NCBI RefSeq assembly: GCF_001277295.1
Contig: NZ_CP011456.1
Span: forward strand, 372,001-436,000
Length of the DNA stretch: 64,000 bases
Direction of reading: 5' to 3'
Source of the DNA: Anabaena sp. WA102
GTDB lineage: Bacteria > Cyanobacteriota > Cyanobacteriia > Cyanobacteriales > Nostocaceae
Shown here: piece by piece, positions 61,325 to 64,000 of the stretch
How the letters are laid out: the number at the start of each line of letters is the position of its first letter
How positions within the stretch are numbered: position 1 is the stretch's first letter
Made by a program: the position numbers and the translations under genes
The notes under the pieces: model-generated
Databases searched by the model: none
What the model was told of the DNA's origin: nothing
What the model saw: the letters and a program-made list of their open reading frames with translations, nothing else

Positions 61325-62641
61325 AGGAATGTGGATTAAATAAAATGCAGAAGTTGTGACAGGGGTATAGTAGACTAAAGAAGTAGGTATTAGGGAACAA
61401 TATCGTGATAGAAATCTACTCTCCAATGCTAGAAAAGCAGATGCAAGATTACTATGAATCTCTATCGGAGAAAGACCGTAGGCGGTATGCAGCGATTGAA
61501 GCAAAAAAGCTTGGGTACGGGGGGATTGGATACATAAGTAAATTGTTGGGATGTAACTACAGAACAATCAATAGAGGGATGGAGGATCTGGAACAGCCGA
61601 GTAAAACCAGCAGTCCAAGAATTCGCCGTCCAGGAGGAGGAAGAAAAAAAGCACTGTTAACGATACCTGGAATCAATGAAGCATTCCTGACGGTAATAGA
61701 AACACACACAGCAGGTTCGCCAATGGACGAGGATATTAAATGGACAAACTTAACTCGTCAACAAATAGCAGACTTATTAGCCGAAAAAGGCATAAATATC
61801 AGTGTTACAGTTGTAGACCAATTACTCTGGGAACATAAATTTCGTAAACGCAAAGCAGTGAAAATGATTGCGTGTGGAAGTAGCGAAAATCGTAATGAGC
61901 AGTTTGAGAAGATTGAAAGCCTTAAAACCCAGTATTTTGCTGAGGGTAACCCAGTGATTAGTATGGACAGTAAAAAAAAGAGTTAATTGGCAATTTATAT
62001 AGAGAAGGAAGTATTTATACTGATGCTCCAATCAAGGTATTAGACCACGACTTTCCATCTTTGGCAACAGGAATAGCAATTCCACATGGGTTATATGATT
62101 TAAAGGATAACATTGGTTTTATACAAATTGGTACTAGCCATGACACCAGCGAATTTGCCTGTGATTCAATCCGTTATTGGTGGAATAATTATGGCAAAAA
62201 CCGCTACCAATTGGCTACCTCTATACTACTGTTATGTGATGGTGGTGGTAGCAACAGTTCTCGTTACTATGTATTCAAAGAAGCATTACAAGCTTTGGTG
62301 AATGAAATTGGAATTGAAATTCGCATTGCTCACTATCCTCCTTATACATCTAAGTACAATCCGATTGAGCATCGGCTGTTTCCACATCTAAGTCGGGCTT
62401 GTAAAGGTGTTATTTTCGACAGTGTTAACACTGTAGCTAAACTGATGGCAAAAGCTACTACTCAGAAAGGGTTACAGGTTTTTACGACCATCATTGATAA
62501 AGCCTACCAAACCGGTAAGAAAGTTGCTGAGGGTTTTAAAGAAACAATGGAGATTTTCTTTGATGATTTTTTGCCACAGTGGAACTATACTGCTAAACCA
62601 CAACAACATTTAGAATTGTAAGTTATTTAATCCACATTCCT
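61325..62641 (+). mobile_element. ISAzo13-type insertion sequence, copy 2
   Basis: It appears identical to copy 1 in length (1317 bp), terminal repeats and frameshift. It is inserted between codons 10 and 11 of the J-domain gene, with TA as the likely target duplication. Confidence 0.94.
61405..62621 (+). CDS. ISAzo13-type DDE transposase, made by -1 frameshift (copy 2)
   Basis: Same protein as in copy 1: a first frame of 193 residues ending MDSKKKS, and a -1 frame continuing ELIGNLYREGS to the CDGGGSNSSR and NPIEHRLF motifs. The slippery sequence A-AAA-AAG is at 61974-61980. Because both copies keep the run of eight A, the shift seems to be the normal state of this IS. Confidence 0.88.
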
Positions 62642-63318
62642 AAAAGTTAGTAACAATGCAAGTCTTGCGGAGATTAAACAAGCTTATCGCCGCTTGGTGA
62701 AAATTTTTCATCCTGATAGTAATCAAGAAATCACAGACAATGAACAAATTATTCGTGTTAATGCTGCCTATGAGGTTTTAAGTGACAGTAAAAGTCGTTT
62801 TAATTATGATGAAAAACTCCGTCACAGTCAGCAACAATTTCATCAAGTTCGCCAAAAACGTGCCGAGTCTGCCCAACAGCACCACAAAGCAACTAGGAAA
62901 ACGAGAAAAGATGTTGATGAAAACGTCGAAGAATGGTTACGTTTAGTTTATAAACCAGTAAATCGGATACTTTCGACAATTCTCAATTCTTTAGAATCAC
63001 AAATTGACGAATTAGCCGCAGATCCTTTTGATGATGATCTTTTAGACGAATTTCAAGATTATTTAGCATCCTGTCGGGAAGATTTACGAGACGCACAAAT
63101 TAAGTTTCGTTCTTTGCCAAATCCTACTAGTTTTGCAGCCGCAGCAGCCCATATTTACTATTGTATGAGTCAAGTGGCAGATGGAATAGAGGAGTTAGCC
63201 TACTTCCCATTAAGCTATGATGATCGTTATTTGCACACAGGACAAGAATTATTTCGGATAGCGAAAAGATTGTATCGGGAAGCGCAAGAGTCGGTTACTT
63301 GATGAGACATACTCAAAG

Positions 63319-63687
63319 TTACAAAATATCATCAACGATAACCGTACCACCATCACAGAAATCTATACTGAGATGATAATCTGCAAGTAGCGCAGTTCCA
63401 ATCAGAGGACGACTACCCATTGCCAATACTGCAATCTCGCGTTCTATACCTTGCCAGAGAATAGTTGCCAAATGAACATTGACTCCAATACTGGAATTAT
63501 CAGCCAAATTTGCATCAATTCGAGCAATGTATGGCAGCCCAAGTTCTGTAATTACAACTGGGGGTAAAGTTAAAAAACCTTCAAAACCCGTATCAACAAC
63601 ACATTCAATTTCTATATTTGCAGGTTCTGATAAACAAATAATCAAATTAATTCGAGCTTGAAGCCCAAATACGTTTCCATGTATCAC
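63319..63687 (-). CDS. Retropepsin-like (clan AA) aspartic protease family protein
   Basis: This 122-residue protein has a retropepsin-like fold with the catalytic-type motif CVVDTGFEGFLTLP (DTG at residues ~32-34), the flap-like region, and LIGTALLADYHLSIDF near the C-terminus, which corresponds to the hydrophobic-hydrophobic-Gly of the family. One DTG per chain means it would act as a dimer. The GTG start overlaps the stop of the preceding gene by one base (TAGTG), so the two are translationally coupled. Such small bacterial retropepsin-like proteins often occur in two-gene cassettes; their role is unknown. Confidence 0.75.
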   Translation of the reverse strand: MIHGNVFGLQARINLIICLSEPANIEIECVVDTGFEGFLTLPPVVITELGLPYIARIDANLADNSSIGVNVHLATILWQGIEREIAVLAMGSRPLIGTALLADYHLSIDFCDGGTVIVDDIL

Positions 63688-63956
63688 TATGTTGTCCTAA
63701 TTAATGTACCACCAACAGCATAAACTGCATTAAAGCCGATTCTTCCTGCCCAAATTGGGGCATCAGGTTGTTTTGCTTGCAATCGGCGACTTGTAATAAT
63801 TAAATCATCACCAATTTCATATTCACCAGTTTCTACATTAATTGAAATAATTTTGCCAATGTTCTCTGTTTTCTCTGCTAAAGGACGAATGATTTTTTCA
63901 TAGATTTCTTTGCCCCGGTTGGTAATTTCTTCACCACTGATTTTAGGGTTAAGCAT
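63687..63956 (-). CDS. Hypothetical partner protein of the aspartic protease-like gene
   Basis: This 89-residue protein begins MLNPKISGEEITNRGKEIYE, preceded by GGAAGG eight bases upstream, so this ATG is preferred over a TTG seven codons earlier. The C-terminal half (KIISINVETGEYEIGDDLIITSRRLQAKQPDAPIWAGRIGFNAVYAVGG) is a small beta-rich domain that I know from short cyanobacterial proteins next to retropepsin-like genes. It may be an antitoxin-like or substrate partner (inference). Confidence 0.65.
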   Translation of the reverse strand: MLNPKISGEEITNRGKEIYEKIIRPLAEKTENIGKIISINVETGEYEIGDDLIITSRRLQAKQPDAPIWAGRIGFNAVYAVGGTLIRTT

Positions 63957-64000
63957 AGAGAGAACCTTCCAATTCAAGTTAATATACTTCTGTTATGATT

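Larger units (their letters stand above)
61295..63302 (+). pseudogene. J-domain (DnaJ-like) protein interrupted by ISAzo13 copy 2
   Basis: The start encodes MSDFNHYDTL (61295-61324), cut exactly by the IS. Behind the element the frame continues KVSNNASLAEIKQAYRRLVKIFHPDS and reaches 63302. Removing the IS and one target-duplication copy gives HYDTLKVSNNAS, an unbroken J domain with the HPD motif. The C-terminal part (VEEWLRLVYKPVNRILSTILNSLESQIDELA onward) is a helical domain of unknown function. The intact protein would be ~230 residues, a type III DnaJ-like co-chaperone. The gene starts 15 bp after cysK. A shortened product starting inside the J domain (ATG or GTG near 62694) is possible but would lack helix I. 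Confidence 0.9.

Overview
The window is chromosomal DNA of a filamentous, heterocyst-type cyanobacterium (Nostocales, Anabaena/Dolichospermum-like; the genus is an inference). The evidence is photosystem II D2 (psbD), zeta-carotene desaturase (crtQ), sucrose synthase, NifJ, a HetP-family gene, SLH-domain porin, many HIP1-type GCGATCGC octamers, low GC content and very abundant intergenic heptanucleotide arrays. Most genes are single housekeeping or metabolic units separated by repeat-rich spacers; there are few long operons.

Layout. 1-9 kb: FHA-GAF signalling protein (cut by the window edge), YlqF GTPase, VOC protein, lipid kinase, ExoD-like membrane protein, Hsp70-like protein, small membrane and TPR proteins, and an IscA/ErpA-type Fe-S protein whose stop codon abuts an orphan IS200/IS605-type right end. 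9-20 kb: a large acidic cyanobacterial protein, a tiny ribbon-helix-helix protein, crtQ plus an SRPBCC protein, a GH65 phosphorylase/beta-phosphoglucomutase fusion and susA. 19.5-31.5 kb: a 1.3 kb spacer with an unusual dyad-containing repeat array, hetP-like gene, nifJ, a PyrD-like protein, phosphofructokinase and a CBS-PAS hybrid histidine kinase. 31.7-43.4 kb: ISAzo13-type insertion sequence (copy 1), a phosphate-binding/DUF4912 fusion, decayed recD2 and PIN-toxin genes, a sigma-like factor, a TPR protein and a MacA/MacB-like export pair lacking its ATPase.

43.6-49.7 kb is the most striking accessory region: a 5'-truncated tnpB gene is split by two different group II introns, each with its own reverse transcriptase-maturase-HNH protein. 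One lies directly behind the RuvC-I Asp motif and the other inside the RuvC-II Glu motif. Removing both restores one reading frame across all three tnpB parts.

50-64 kb: NYN-domain protein, tRNA-Ser(GGA), ferredoxin, nuclease, inositol monophosphatase, a lone psbD without psbC, a short transcription unit with a 23-codon ORF and strong terminator, a 136-bp tandem duplication, an iron-uptake-type porin, Rrf2 regulator-cysK, a J-domain gene broken by ISAzo13 copy 2, and an aspartic-protease-like pair at the end.

Spacers carry at least four families of small terminal-inverted-repeat elements (MITE-like; called A-D here), palindromic repeats and tandem arrays of 7-9 bp units. Some of these have entered coding sequences (NifJ, the GH65 fusion C-terminus) or extend ORFs upstream of the true start. 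All assignments are by reading the sequence; no database search was possible.
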